Shown here: in pieces, positions 35,185 to 47,130 of the stretch | Position numbering within the stretch: position 1 is the first letter of the stretch | Layout: the number at the start of each line of letters is the position of its first letter | From: Pontederia crassipes | Lineage: Eukaryota > Streptophyta > Magnoliopsida > Commelinales > Pontederiaceae | Direction of reading: 5' to 3' | Length of the DNA stretch: 64,000 nucleotides | Assembly: GCA_030549335.1 (NCBI GenBank) | Contig: CM060187.1 | Span: forward strand, 6,386,001-6,450,000 | Program-made: the position numbers and the translations under genes | The notes under the pieces: generated by a model | Told to the model about the DNA's origin: nothing | Databases searched by the model: none | What the model saw: only the letters and a program-made list of their open reading frames with translations

Positions 35185-35816
35185 ATTGTGTAGGATATTA
35201 TCCGCTTTAAGCTTCGACCTGCACGGTTTTGCTAAAACGCGTCCCACTAAACCAAGATCATGTTCTCATATGTACCCAGCATCTCTTCTGTGACTTATGC
35301 ATGTGGGACTAATCCAAGGCATGCTTATGCACCCTTTCCCCCTTAGGGGACTCAACGTCTTCGTTGGGTGATCGCATCTCACCATGCACAGAGGCTCACA
35401 CGGAATGGCTCTGATACCATATGTAAAATCCTTTCACTTGCATAAGATATTGCTCGTTTTGGACCTCGACCTGTGCGGTTTTATCAAACCACGTCCTACC
35501 AAGCCAAGTCCTTATTCCCCTATATACCCAACATCTCTTCCATGACTTATGCATGTGGGACTAATTCAATGCATGTCTTATGCACTCTTCCCTCCTTAGG
35601 GGACTCAATGTCCTCATTGAGTGATTGCACCTCACCATGCACACAAGTCCACGCGGAGTGGCTTTGATACCATATGTATATAAGTCACGAGAGAGAAGCT
35701 GGGTATATATGAAAATAATGCCTTAGCTTGGCAGGACGTATTTTGATAAAAGCGTGCAGGCCGGAGGCCCAAAGCGGATAATATCCTATGCTAGTGCAAG
35801 AGTGTTACATTCATAA
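35185..35816 (-). mobile_element. Tandem TRIM-like LTR fossil with an inverted third LTR
   Basis: On the minus strand there are two LTR-like blocks and two spacers, each spacer headed by the primer-binding motif (reverse complements ggctctgataccatatg at 35,407-35,423 and ggctttgataccatatg at 35,660-35,676). A third LTR-like block (about 35,677-35,816) lies in the opposite orientation and ends gtgcaagagtgttaca. The spacers share a ggggactcaa(c/t)gtc word. The LTR-spacer-LTR-spacer order suggests recombination between units. Non-coding and old. Confidence 0.5.
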
Positions 35817-36369
35817 CTAATTTTAAGTAAAAAATATTAGGTCATGAAGTCGGGTTGACTTATGTTGGGATTAATTTCAAATTGACCTTGACCTGGTCAC
35901 CAACTCATCCTAAGATGAGTTGGGTGGGGTCGGATTTTTCAATCCCCAATTGTATTAATATTTAATGCAATTAATAATAACAACAATAATTTTCATATAT
36001 TCATGCTATATATTTAGTATTTTAAAAAAAAATCAATTAATCTTTGGTGAGTGTATTCCATCCATTGATTACTTAGCTTGCCCTTGATACCATATGGTCG
36101 GCCAAAGTTGGCCGCACTTGAACCATTTAGATTCTCAAAGACATCAAAATTATTACACATCTATGGTTCATAACAATAAATTCATTTATTAAGGAACTAA
36201 GCTTAAATTTAATGTGTCATTTCAATACAATCTTATATTTTACCGTACAAGTCAATATGCGATTTGACATGTAAACATGGCAATCATTCATATCACCACC
36301 ATATCATAGCAACATCACTATAACAAATACTTACCATGACGCATATAGTTAGAACATATAAGAAAGGTT
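35817..36369. other. Intergenic, nothing recognised
   Basis: AT-rich sequence with one GC-richer patch (35,850-35,950, containing gacttatgttggg and gggtggggtcgg). No gene or element is identified. Confidence 0.45.
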
Positions 36370-36785
36370 GCATTAGGCATGTATTGGATTAGTCTCACAT
36401 GCACAAGTTACGAGAAAGATGTTGAATATATATGTAAACATAGTTTTGACTTGTTAGGATGCATTTTAATAAAATCGTGCGGGCCAAAGCCCAAAGCAGA
36501 TAATATCCTACGCAGGTGTAAGGATGTTACATATGATATCAGAGTCACTCCGTGTGAGCCTCTGTGCATGATGGGTGTGATCACTTGACAAGAACACATT
36601 GAGTCCCCTTGGGGCGGAAGGGTACATGAGGCATGCCTTGGATTAGTCCCACATGCACGTCATATTAGAGATGTTGGATCTATATGTGAGCATAATCTTA
36701 ATTTGATAAGATGCGTTCTAGTAAAATCGTGGGCCGAGGTTCAAAACGGATAATATCCTTCACAAGTGCAAAGATATTACATATA
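36370..36785 (+). mobile_element. TRIM-like LTR unit (plus)
   Basis: This is the clearest unit of the family. A first LTR (about 36,376-36,530) ends aaggatgttaca. The motif tgatatcagagtc (36,534-36,546) then matches the tRNA-Met primer-binding site with small changes. A ~90-base spacer follows, then a second LTR to about 36,778. The two LTRs share cacatgcac, gatgttg, gataagatgcgtt-type and cggataatatcct-type words. The unit is ~415 bp with no coding. Visible differences between the LTRs indicate age. Confidence 0.55.
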
Positions 36786-37489
36786 ATATAACATTTCTTG
36801 AAGTTGCACATTAATTTATAAGTAGAAAAATTACAAACAATATATGAGCATGTGCCCACAAGTCATGACTTGGGATTTTCACGGCCCCTGATACACAGTG
36901 GTGAAATTTAGTTCTCACATAGTGTAAGAGTTGGTCGTAGTACCATTCACAAAACTAATGTTGATTTTCCATTCTGAGGTTATGGCTCATGATGTGGTTG
37001 TCATGACACATGAATTCATAATTTCATGCTATATTGGTTATGACATGAGCAATGACTTTATATTTTTCATTTGTTTGTTCATAACTCATGACCCTGTAAA
37101 CATGACATTAGCAGTGACTTCATAGTTTGCTATTAGGGCATAGTTATGATCATGATAGAATGGCTTCATTTGGACAATTAAATTTCATGTTCTATGATAT
37201 GTTGTTACGATTTGTAAAATTTTGAGTATACTTTCAAAGTGGTTGATTTTTTTTCTTCTTCTTCTATCAATTTAGAGTTCATATGCCACAATTTTTTATC
37301 ATTGTAAATATTTTTTGGAAACATAAATCACTAATTGACATTCATAATAACACAAGATAAGGTAATCAATACTAATTCCATATAAATCTTAAATCTTATA
37401 AGAGCATTAATATTTTATCATGTCAGTAGAATACACCATTAAAAGTTGGAACCATTCCAATCCTGCTGCCAGAAGGCCAGATTGGGAAA
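36786..37489. other. Intergenic, nothing recognised
   Basis: AT-rich sequence without supported features; catgac/catgat words are frequent at 36,980-37,160. Confidence 0.45.
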
Positions 37490-37660
37490 AAATACGACAG
37501 TTGAGAGAGAGGGAGAGGGAGGTCGGAGTCGGGATTGAGGTCACCGAAGCCGAAAGAGAGAGGGAGAGGGAGAGGAGGAGAGAGAATATGACAGAGGGAG
37601 GGATATGAGGAGAGAGAGGGGAGAGAGTTATAGGGAGAGAGAGGGAAACTTGGGTAGGAA
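37490..37660. repeat. Purine-rich GA tract
   Basis: About 160 bases are almost all purine on the plus strand (gagagagggagaggg type), interrupted near 37,530-37,550. The overlapping open frames on both strands are compositional. Such tracts can form triplex DNA or bind GAGA-type factors in plants; neither is shown here. Confidence 0.7.
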
Positions 37661-37679
37661 AAAATATGAGTTTCTGATA

Positions 37680-39600
37680 GGTCGATCCGTCGATAATATC
37701 GAAACCCTGAACCATCAATAATAGTAGTATTAAATTATTAATCATTTGTTTTATGTTCTATTATATGTATAATATTATAATAATAATTTTGATGGGTCTA
37801 CTCTTCGGTAGTACAGATGGATTACACCAAAGGTCTAACCCGTCTGTAATAATGATAGTGTGTTTTATGTTATATTATATATATAATATTATAATAATAG
37901 TTCTGACGAGTCTACTCTTTAGTAGTACCAACTGAATTTCAATTCATTGGTACTACCGAAGGCCTAACCCGTCGGTAATATTAATATTAAACTATTAATA
38001 ATGTTTTTATGTTATATTATATATAATATTAGAATAATAATTCATAATAATTAAAAATAATAAGAATAAATAACACTATAAATCGATATTTTTATTAATT
38101 ATTGGTTAAAAAATTATATGTATAAATGATGTGACATATATCTTTGACATTTAAAAAGAAAAATAAAAATTTATCTTAATTGGGCTCAAGGTGAATTCGT
38201 TGTTTAAAATTATTTTATAATTCTGAAAATAATACAGTTTTCTTAAAATTATTAATTTTATTATACATGTACTTTGTTTTTTTATAAACAATTTTATCCA
38301 TATTTGTTTTTTATTTTTAATAAATATTTCTTGTAATAAGATAGTAGAGATTAAATCGACATTTCACAATTAATAAAAAGTAACTTGATAGAATTTTGAA
38401 TAAAATTGATTGAAAGAAAATTAGATTTATAAATTTATAATTAGTAGAGAAATTTATAGCTAATTATATAATGTTAATGTATATGTAATACTAATCTTAA
38501 TCAATATGTGTATATGCTAACAATATTATATATCTTAATATTATCCTAAGACACATATCTTAATCTTAATCTTGATTAAGTCTTATCCTAATCTTTTTTT
38601 CTTTAAGATGTTTAAATTGTGTTGAAGACTCATCATAATCTTATGTCATTAATTGATATAGAATTTGAAGGGTCGTTGTAACTTTATGTTCTTACTTTTC
38701 ATAATGAATTATAGTTAAATTATTGTTACGGTGTACACATACTCTTTTGATATAGATATAGATATAGATAATATATATTATATTATGAATTATAGTTAAA
38801 TAATGATTAACTTTTTATAATTCGCAAATGACCCTATAAAAGTATACAAGAGTACATATTATAAAAGACACATATATCTTAATATTATATATCTTTATTT
38901 CATAATGTTAATGTATATATAGTACTAATATTAATCAATATGTGTATATACTAATAATATTATATATCTTAATATTATGATTAGATATAATTAGATAAAG
39001 AATAAGTGAATTATTAGAACTTAGAATACTTATAATTCACCATTTTAAAACATTTTTTTTTAAAAAATATTTTTTATGAATAAGATTATAATGATAAAAG
39101 ATATATATTTTGTGAATCCAAGATGTAATCCAAAATTTATACTTATGATTAAAATTAGTTATATTACGATTAAAATTAGTTATATCTTCAATAGGAAGTT
39201 AACATATTTTAATTTTATTAAAATTTATCTATTTTATATTGTAAATTTATTTATAATCTATATTCTATATCTATAAATATATTAAAAGAAAAATGAGTAG
39301 AAAGATAAATTATTAAAGACAATTATGAGAAAATAAAAAATAATGATAATTTATTTAATATATTATTTTATTAATGCATCAAGAAAAGAATAAAAGTAAA
39401 TGTAGGAAGGGAAATGTGTATTATATTATATTATAAATATTAATAATAATATATTATTTTAATTATCGACGGGCCTAGTCTTTAAAATTATCGACGAAAT
39501 TAAATCCGTCGATAATTTCGAATGCTAGACTCGTCGTAATTTTAATAATAAAATATTAGACATATATTTATATTATATTACATATATAATATTGTTAGGA
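37680..39600. mobile_element. CACTA-like subterminal repeat field
   Basis: At 37,745-38,040 a ~115-bp unit (tttatgttatattatatat..., then tctactcttnagtagtac and taacccgtc(g/t)gtaat) repeats two and a half times. At 39,466-39,540 related words occur inverted (attatcgacgggcctag, tccgtcgataat). Repeats of the cgtcggtaa type near both ends are typical of CACTA elements, but I found no CACTACAAGAAA terminus and no transposase. The centre (38,050-39,460) is AT-rich with nothing recognised. A non-autonomous or decayed CACTA is the best guess. Confidence 0.3.
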
Positions 39601-39774
39601 TTATAGAGCCTTTTTTGCAATCTATTTCCTCTACTTATTTTTCATAAGTGCTCCTTCAAACTTTCTCTTTAAGAGCTTTCATCCCTTAGAAATAACACGT
39701 TTCAAATCCTAACACCTTTGTGAAGAAGAAACTGAAATGAGTCTTATGGTCTAAGGAGAACAAATAAAGATGAA

Positions 39775-40423
39775 GGGCCTGTTTGTCAATTGGAACTAGG
39801 TTCCGCCTAGTTCCAGTTAGTTCCGTCAAACGTCTTATCGTTTGTTTAACTGGAACTCGAAATGGAACGGCGTTCCAAAAAAAAGTCACGTGACCTTTTT
39901 TGCTTAACTTGGTTCCGCCAAAAGCACTAAAGCGCCGCAATTTTTTTTTGCTTGAGTTGACGTGTTGCTTTTTTTATAACTTTATTTATTCTTTTTTTTC
40001 TTTCTTTATTTTCTCTCTCATACATATTATGTTATAAAATAATTTATTTATTAAATATAAATTATTTATTATAATATTTTAATAAAATATTATTTTTTAC
40101 TTGTTATTTCATTAAATTTTTGAATATTTTACTATATATATTTTATTAAAAAATTGTTTTTTGATACTTAAATAATATTTTTTGACGAAATGTTTTTAAA
40201 AAAATTTTAATTTTTAATTTCGTTTTTATTTATTAACAATATTTTATTTTATATTTATAATATCAATTATTATTTCAAAACCCAACAAAAAATTAACCTA
40301 TCACATCAACTTTTTCCTATCACATCAACTACCTTATTTCTCATCATCAAATTCTACTTCATCCAAACAGAACTAGAACTACGAAAATTTGATGGAACGT
40401 CTCATTCATGTTGCCAAACGGCC
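39775..40423 (+). mobile_element. MITE-like element (plus), near-complete copy
   Basis: It starts GGGCCTGTTTGTCAATTGG and ends TTGCCAAACGGCC, giving imperfect inverted termini. Inside it carries the family signature: ggaactaggttccgcctag, gtcacgtgacc, the AT core, then cctatcacatcaact and gaactagaac. It lies about 600 bp upstream of the bZIP start codon. No clear target duplication beyond three bases. Confidence 0.6.
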
Positions 40424-40509
40424 TGAAAGATTTTTTGTTTTATAATTTTTTTGAACTTTTATATATTACACGGACGCAATTATTCTAATATTGGAATTAC
40501 TTATGTTAC

Positions 40510-41032
40510 ATATTTTGCTCTCCTGTAGTCGCCCTCGCTAAGCAACCAGCAAAAAGTCTCGGGGCTCTCGGCTGCACACCTCCGAGCACCACACACGAAC
40601 GTGGTCCTCCCGGCGCCGCCCGCCGAACGCCTTCGACGCGGACTGGACGCGCGTCCCCTAATGCGCGCAACGCTGCGCAGAGGATCACAGCTCGATCCCG
40701 GGAGGAAGGCGTACGTGGAAGCAGATAGCCGACGTCCCCCTTTTTGCCTCCTCGGCTTTTCCCGGCGGCAGCTTTAAAAGTCCTCCAAAGCAAACACTGA
40801 ACCGAAAAGGAGGGCGGACGGTGCGGATCCAAATCGACCTTCCATTATCTCACCACCTTTTGCTTTTCGTCTTTTTTAGCTTTCCGGACGTCGTGTTCCG
40901 GACAGAGAAAGCGGTGGTCATGGCGAAAGGAGACGAACAAATAAAGACGAGCGGTCGTGGGAACACCACTCGGAGGCAGGAAACCGCGAGGTGGTAGCGG
41001 TACGCTGAGGAGGAAGAGACGGAGGAGGAGAG
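40510..41032 (+). promoter_or_regulatory. GC-rich promoter and 5' UTR of the bZIP gene
   Basis: Base composition jumps to GC-rich at about 40,510. A TATA-like tttaaaag lies at 40,773-40,780, so transcription could start near 40,805-40,815, giving a leader of about 220 bases. A leader ATG at 40,920 opens an overlapping reading frame whose role is unknown. The 108-codon minus-strand frame at 40,506-40,832 is Arg/Ala/Gly-rich and is judged a shadow of GC composition. Confidence 0.4.
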
Positions 41033-44000
41033 ATGAAGAAGAGCCCGTCGGACTTGGTTCTGGAGGAGTTCCTGCGGTCGGACGACGACGACGTCAGCGG
41101 AGGCTACGGCAGTCCGGCGACGCTGGATGAGTTTCTCAACCCGGGAGCTTTGGGTTTTGGGTTCGGCGATCGGGTAATCAAGTCGTCTGCTTCTACTTCT
41201 TCTTCTCCTCCTCCTCCAGTTTTCTCTGATGATGGGTCATCTGGAATGTAATGGTATACGTCAGGAGGGTATTTTGGGCGGAAGCCAGACGTGGTCGCAG
41301 ACCGTGCAGATGACGACCATGCAGTCCAGCGTTTCTGCAACAGTGGAGTACGCCCAGTCCTCTGCGTGTGGTACGTAAATTGTTTATATACAGCTATGAT
41401 TCTTGGCAAATCTCAACATTGCAATCTTGTTTTCTCTCTTGCAATATGAATTGATGATCCATGTGGCCGCATGTACCAAGTTTTACTATATGCTTTTTTT
41501 CTTGGGTTTGGATTTGGAACGACCAGTTGGGACTCCAACTTCGGCTCATAAGCCGAAAACCAGAGACGGTGGACTGGCACTTGGAGGAACAAGCGGCTCC
41601 GAGCAGTCGGACGATGATGAGTCCATGGAAACAGAGGGAGGTCCCTGCGAGCAGAGCAAAAATGTCAACGACCTCAAGCGCATGCGAAGGTACATAAAAA
41701 ATGTGCAGTCATTTGCATCTCTCTTGTTAGCTTTCATTTGAAGGGGGATCGGACGTTGCTATCAATACTCCATTCTCTTAGCTTCGGCGGTACTGTGGAT
41801 CCAGTCACAACTTTTCTAGATTTGTTTTCTAAGACACAAAAACAGCAAACATATCAAAAAAGGTCACTGAAATCCCAGAGGATTTTTGTGGCTTCGGTCA
41901 TGTGCTCATGATAATCAGTTTTGAGGACAACTATGGTAAGAACTTAAACATCTTTCAATAATTGTGGTTGGTGTGATTTAAGACCTTGTTCCAAAATTTC
42001 GAATGCAATGTTGAAACAAAATGTTCTTCTTCTATCAATAGTTTTATCAGAAAAAGGGTATATAATGTATCACAAGAGTAAACAAATAATAGTTTCACAA
42101 AAATAGACCAAAGTAATATGATCAGTATAAAGAATGACAAAAAAGAATACGGATGACTATTGAATGACAATAAGATGGACAATATTGCAAAAACCTCATT
42201 TGATGTGAATAGCTCTCATGAGCACATTCACACTCATTAGTGGTCTACCTACTTATCTATGTGTGCGACTTCTAAAGCCTATATGGATGAAAGAAGAACT
42301 CCAAAGTTCCACCTTCCACATAGTTCACTCCATTAGTAACCATCTTATTTAGGCACTCTAATGTTGGTGACGACGCTATGAGTTTTGAACCTTCAGTATA
42401 ATCACTTTTATGTGTCTAGCTTAAAACTGTTTCCACATCTGGTCATTTCAGTGACTTTTATCCTTCTTAGTAGTACATTTCTCTCTACAGACACTCCTCA
42501 GAGTCAAGCCTACCTCCTAATCTACTACCAACTTAAGAAAGCTTAGTCTCTAAACTTGTTCATAGGTGACCCTACGAACACTCCCGTAGAGTCTCATATG
42601 TTTCATGGTCTTTCTACATTCATTCGCTAATCTCCTGACCTTAGGTGACCCTACGAGCACTCCAATGACTAATTTGTAAGAGAGTTCAAAAAAAAAAAAA
42701 AAAAAACGAGCAAGAAGAGATCAAGAAGTTGAAAAGTAAACTATTGCAGACCCAGTGCTTACATACACACCTGCTTTGATATAGTCATTGACATTGTTAA
42801 GTCTCATCAGTAGGGACAAGACTGACATGTACAGGATGCAACCTCATTACGTCGATCTTGACCTTTATAAAAGTCTAATGTCACTTTGGATCCTTATGCA
42901 AACATTAAGTAATCAGATGGAAAAAGTAATCTCAATCATAATGCAAATTTAGGCAATTGTCTGCTTTGCTTTAACTTTGTAAAAATCTACACGCACAAAC
43001 TAAGAAATCTTGCTACAGAAGAAAATATTAGTACCATAAAAAGGTTAGCCAAGTAATGAGAAGTTTCTAGTGTAACTTTTCTTCCAACATGCAAAATGTT
43101 TATATCCTTTTGCTGTTGCTCCTAAAGAAAAGAATCCAATCGGGAGTCTGCTAGGCGATCAAGAAAGAGGAAACAAGCTCATTTAGCTGATCTTGAGCTG
43201 CAGGTACGTCATGTACACTGTCTCCAAGTTTGTAGAACCCTGATATATGTTTCATTGTTTCATATATCATAAGAAGCATGCATCGATCAAGAAGTTTCCT
43301 TTCTCCATGATAAGAAGAGCAAAATGGGGGAAACTTTTAACTAAAAAACTGGAAGGAGATGAAAAGAGAGAAAACTATTTTTATTTCTGTATTCATTTCC
43401 CATTGGAACTCCGTCTATGTTTTATAGTCGGTCCCAAGTTCGGATAAAGGAGGAGGGTTGTGTTAGGCCCCGACAGCCAGCGTAAAATCTTGTCGAATCT
43501 TATAAACATGAATTATCATAGAATTCAAGCTGGTTGGTGTAAGTGGAGGAAAGCCACTGTAGTTCTTTGTGATAGAAAAATACCCAATAAAGTTAAAGGA
43601 AAATTCTATCGTATTGCTATAAGACCGGCAGTGTTATATGGTAGTGAATGTTGGGCTATGAAGGGACAACATGAACGTAAAGTGGAGGTAGCCGAAATGA
43701 GGATGTTGAGATGAATGTGTGATCATATAAGATTAGGAATGAACATATACGTGAACGAGTCGGAGTGGCTCCTCTTAGTGAGAAAATGGTAGAGAATCGT
43801 TTGAGATGGTTTGGTCATGTTCAGAGAAGACCATTAGATGCGCCAGTAAGAAGAGTAGATCAAATAATCTGGAGTCCGATTAAAGAGGGAGAGGGAGGCC
43901 AAGGCGGACACTTGACGAACTAATAGAGCAAGATATATTGGTGAATAATATACTGAAAGATTTGGTTACTAATAGAACGGAATGACGTCGTATGATACAT

Positions 44001-44854
44001 GTAGCCGACCCCACCTAGTGGGATAAGGCTTTGTTGTTGTTGTTGTATTCATTCCCCATTGACATCCATTTAATACTGAAGTGCCTGAAAAACAACAGGA
44101 GAACAAATTAATTCTGAAAAGCCAACATCATAAATTTGAAGTAACAGTATGACCAAAAACAAGCACAAGTTATTCAGTAAACATTTCATGGTCTTCAGCT
44201 GTGACAATTTTGGTCAGGTTGATCAACTTCGAGGAGAAAATTCATCTTTGTTTAAGCAATTAAGAGATGCCAATCAGGAATTCACTGACGCGTTCACAAA
44301 TAATCGAATTCTCAAATCTGATGTGGGGGCACTTAGAGCTAAGGTACACTGCATTGTTTCTTTTATCATCTTCCAATAAACCCTTTATAGAGAAGCCAGT
44401 ATACCTTTGAGGAACATAACATGCTTAAGAGAGAAATTTATATCATTCCTGATATGTTACTTTCCAGGTAAAATTGGCAGAAGAGATGGTCACAAGAGGG
44501 ACTGCAGCATATAGCATAGATCATCTGTTGCAAAGCCGCTTGGGTTCCCCACAATTTCCAACTAGTAGGCAGCAATGTCGGCCGTCCTCAGAAGTCCTCC
44601 CAGCCCTGGAATTTCAAAGTGACGACACATGCTATGCAGGATCGTCAGCTGCCGAACAGATGCAGCACACAGGGATGCAGAACAATGGCACAAAAAGTGG
44701 GAACATGAGGTCTAGTTTGAACCAACGACTGCCGTTGGGAGGAAGCATTGAGATCCCGCAGGACATGCACAACAGAATGACGAGCGAAATGGCAAACTGC
44801 GGACTGTCTGACACTTGGGCATGGGACTCTGATGCAAGTGCAATCACCAAGTAA
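41033..44854 (+). CDS. bZIP9: Group C bZIP transcription factor, bZIP9-like
   Basis: A nuclear DNA-binding factor of plant bZIP group C, which dimerises with S1 bZIPs on ACGT elements. Modelled exons: 41033-41173, 41220-41370, 41527-41689, 43128-43203, 44218-44343, 44468-44854, totalling 347 residues in frame. The start [14 protein letters not shown] resembles the bZIP9 N-terminus, and the [16 protein letters not shown] junction matches the family. An acidic stretch [15 protein letters not shown] precedes the basic region, residues 156-164 ([10 protein letters not shown]-x7-R). Zipper heptads fall at L174, L181, L188, A195, A202, L209 and L216. The C-terminus runs [13 protein letters not shown] to [14 protein letters not shown]. 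Exon 1 changes frame near 41,174-41,262. A 46-nt GT-AG segment (41,174-41,219) would repair it but is short for a plant intron; a frameshift is the alternative. The intron after exon 4 carries an RTE fragment. Exons 3-6 are certain; exon 1 structure is less so. Confidence 0.88.
41690..43127 (+). other. Large bZIP intron
   Basis: A 1.44-kb intron bounded by AG|GTACAT and CTAAAG|AAAAG; it interrupts the basic-region coding just before residue 152, as in other group C genes. It includes an 18-20 base A run near 42,690 and a short repeated word gtgaccctacga(a/g)cactcc (42,567 and 42,648 regions). No mobile element is clearly identified. Confidence 0.7.
43406..44044 (+). mobile_element. RTE-LINE 3' fragment with SINE-like head, in a bZIP intron
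   Basis: A 639-bp insertion between bZIP exons 4 and 5 is flanked by GTATTCATTTCCCATTG (43,389-43,405) and GTATTCATTCCCCATTG (44,045-44,061), with 16 of 17 bases matching. Its head (ggtcccaagttcggataaag, 43,430-43,449) is the same as that of the SINE at 22,697. From about 43,508 it encodes the RTE C-terminal region: [26 protein letters not shown] and [19 protein letters not shown], then loses frame. It ends gtagccgaccccacctagtg plus a (TTG)n tail. It is inactive. Confidence 0.85.
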
Positions 44855-45475
44855 TTATACCAAGTTCGCTGTTATCCTATAGAACTTTTATATGGTACCA
44901 AACTCATGTAAGGGATTGCGGCTGTTGTCTCTTTTCTTTTATATTTGTATGTTGACCACCCTTACTTTAGTTGTGTCGTAATAATAAATAGACCAGAAAC
45001 GGCCACGTCTGGCAGCTTGTTGTGCTTAGACATTCTAAGCGTATGATGAATACAGAGGGAAATGATAAGTGTATTTTCAATTTCAATGATTATTCGTTTT
45101 GACAGATGAGACTAGACTTAACAATTTCGATGACTAGGATGAATCAAGATGTCTTCTAGAGATATCTTGTCGTTCTCAGCAAAGTGACAGGATAGATCCA
45201 TTTGTACTGAAATATATTGCAGCCAGAAAAACTGAATGTCATTTGTTCTGTGTTTCTAGTGTAGCATTGTGTAGTTAGAAAAGAAAAAACAGAAAAGGAT
45301 CAGTGTTTTCTAATAAACCATGTTAGTTTTATTTTGCCCTTATGGCAAATTCGTTCTAGACAATCATAAGGACGCCTTGTGAAAACAGGAGCAAGGAAGA
45401 TATCATGACACGTTACACTGGAAAATGTCATAACTTTCATCCTCAGGGATGAAGATCAAAAAATGTTTGTACACG
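44855..45475. other. Convergent 3' flanks of the bZIP and reticulon genes
   Basis: The 621-base gap between two convergent stop codons must hold both 3' UTRs. ataataaata-type sequence at 44,981-44,990 could serve polyadenylation of the bZIP transcript. Overlap of the two transcripts is possible. No other feature is seen. Confidence 0.5.
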
Positions 45476-47130
45476 TTACATAGAATCCTGGATGCCCGCT
45501 GAAGAGTCTCTTCTTTTTGGAAACTGCGAACTACACCGAGTTACAACCTCTGAACTTTGAACAAGAATATAGAGACACAACAAACACAGACCTGCAAGAA
45601 AGGATCAAACAATTGACGATTCCTAAATGAGTATTTTTAAAGTACTAGAGCTAAAAAGATAATGGAGAACAAGTTTTCATCATATTGTTTTAACAAACCA
45701 TGAGTAAGATTTCTAATTATGATTCAAAGGCGGACAAGAAGAAACATGAATCTTGAGAACATTTACCAGCATATGCAATTGTAGCGCCTGAAGCCACTCG
45801 GCCCAAAGCTGCCAACAAGTAGAGAGTTATAATGACCTGGGAATTTTAGAACGGTTTAGAACAGTAATCAGTGTAACCATATTCAAAGAGATGCAATGAC
45901 TATTACACATTCTTAGACAGTGGATGTTATGTTGTTCCACCTCAAGTTCTTCGCTGTAAGAATTCCGAGTAATCTCAAATGTTTGCACATTGGTTTGAAT
46001 TGACAATAAAACAATAAAAAGATAGAAGAAACCCTGTTAGATCCACTATTATATATGATTATACCAACGGTACCTTAATAAACAGCCGCTTATCATGCCC
46101 TGATGCAGCAACTCTTAGAACAGATTCGGCTGCCCCTACCGTATTCGCCAGGCAAGCAACTACAGCATTAGCCGTGTCCTGAGATATTTGCCACTCAAGA
46201 GGATCCACAGGTACCCTACATAAAAATTAAATGAGAAACATGTAAATTCAGAATGAAGACTGCGTTTTATCAAGAAATTGCAGACAGTGAAATATCATTC
46301 AGCATGAAAGGCATAAATTGTGAAAACAAAAATCGTCAGCAATGACTCATGTACGTGGGAATGTGATCATAGTTCATAAGGGATAGCTTAAACTTTCATC
46401 TTTACTCTTGGAAGAAAGATAGATCTAGATACCAGATGCTACCAGACGATCAGTAAATTTTGAGAAATCCATATCCAGTCTTCTAGAGCTTATTCCATCA
46501 TGATAAACGATCATTTGCAAAGGACAAGCATCACAGAACGACTCTATTTGTCGAATTTTATCTTCATTAGGCACCAATCAATCAGCCATCACATCCTCGT
46601 TCGATTTACTCAGCAAATATCATGCTCAAGATCGATTGCTTGACCTTACAAATCAACAAGGCCTGATGATCTCAAGATTGATACTTTCAACACTGACCGA
46701 GATTTCCATGGATGCCAACCAAAATACTTCAATTTGGCTGATCCAACAGATAAACATAGCAACGATAAAAGAAAGAATCCGAACATTTCCAAGAAATTTT
46801 ATTCACCGGAAGTACCAAAGTTCGGACACCCAGAAACATAAAACCCCAAGAAATTCAAAACAGAGGGAGGAGCGAGGAGGGTTACGAGATGTTCATCTGG
46901 CGGAAGAGTATGCCGAGGATGGCGAGGGAGCAGAGGAGGACGATGAGGACGTCCGCGACGAGGGAGAGGAGGCTCGACTCCCGACAGGCGCAGTGGTAAT
47001 AGACCAGCGTGCCGCACACCAGCAGCACGGCCGGCCGCCCCACCTCCAAGCGCCCCTCCTCCGCTACGTTCGTCGTCGCCGCCGCCGGCTCCTCCATGAG
47101 CGTCTGGCCTCTCGATCTCCGGTTCGCCAA
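45476..47130 (-). CDS. RTNLB22: Reticulon-like protein B22-type, four exons
   Basis: A small endoplasmic-reticulum membrane-shaping protein. Minus-strand exons: 47130-46886, 46215-46074, 45836-45767, 45591-45476, with GT-AG junctions and matching phases, giving 573 nt and 190 residues. The N-terminus MANRRSRGQTLMEE is followed by hydrophobic segments at about 32-50 (VGRPAVLLVCGTLVYYHCA) and 54-76. The family loop follows (FRQMNIS, VPVDPLEWQISQDTANAVVA, ANTVGAAESVLRVAASGHDK), then a second hydrophobic pair (VIITLYLLAALGRVASGATI and LCLLCLYILV). It ends QDSM. The second in-frame ATG (MEEPAA) could be the start instead. Plant reticulons insert hairpins that curve ER tubules. The exon 1 region is GC-rich. 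The B22 assignment comes from memory of family text and B23 is possible. Confidence 0.88.

Noticed and set aside
37407-37745. Open frames on both strands over the GA-rich tract
   Set aside because: Purely compositional (Glu/Arg repeats on one strand, Leu/Ser on the other).
40506-40832. 108-codon minus-strand frame upstream of the bZIP gene
   Set aside because: Arg/Ala/Gly-rich translation with no family resemblance; it mirrors the GC-rich promoter and leader.
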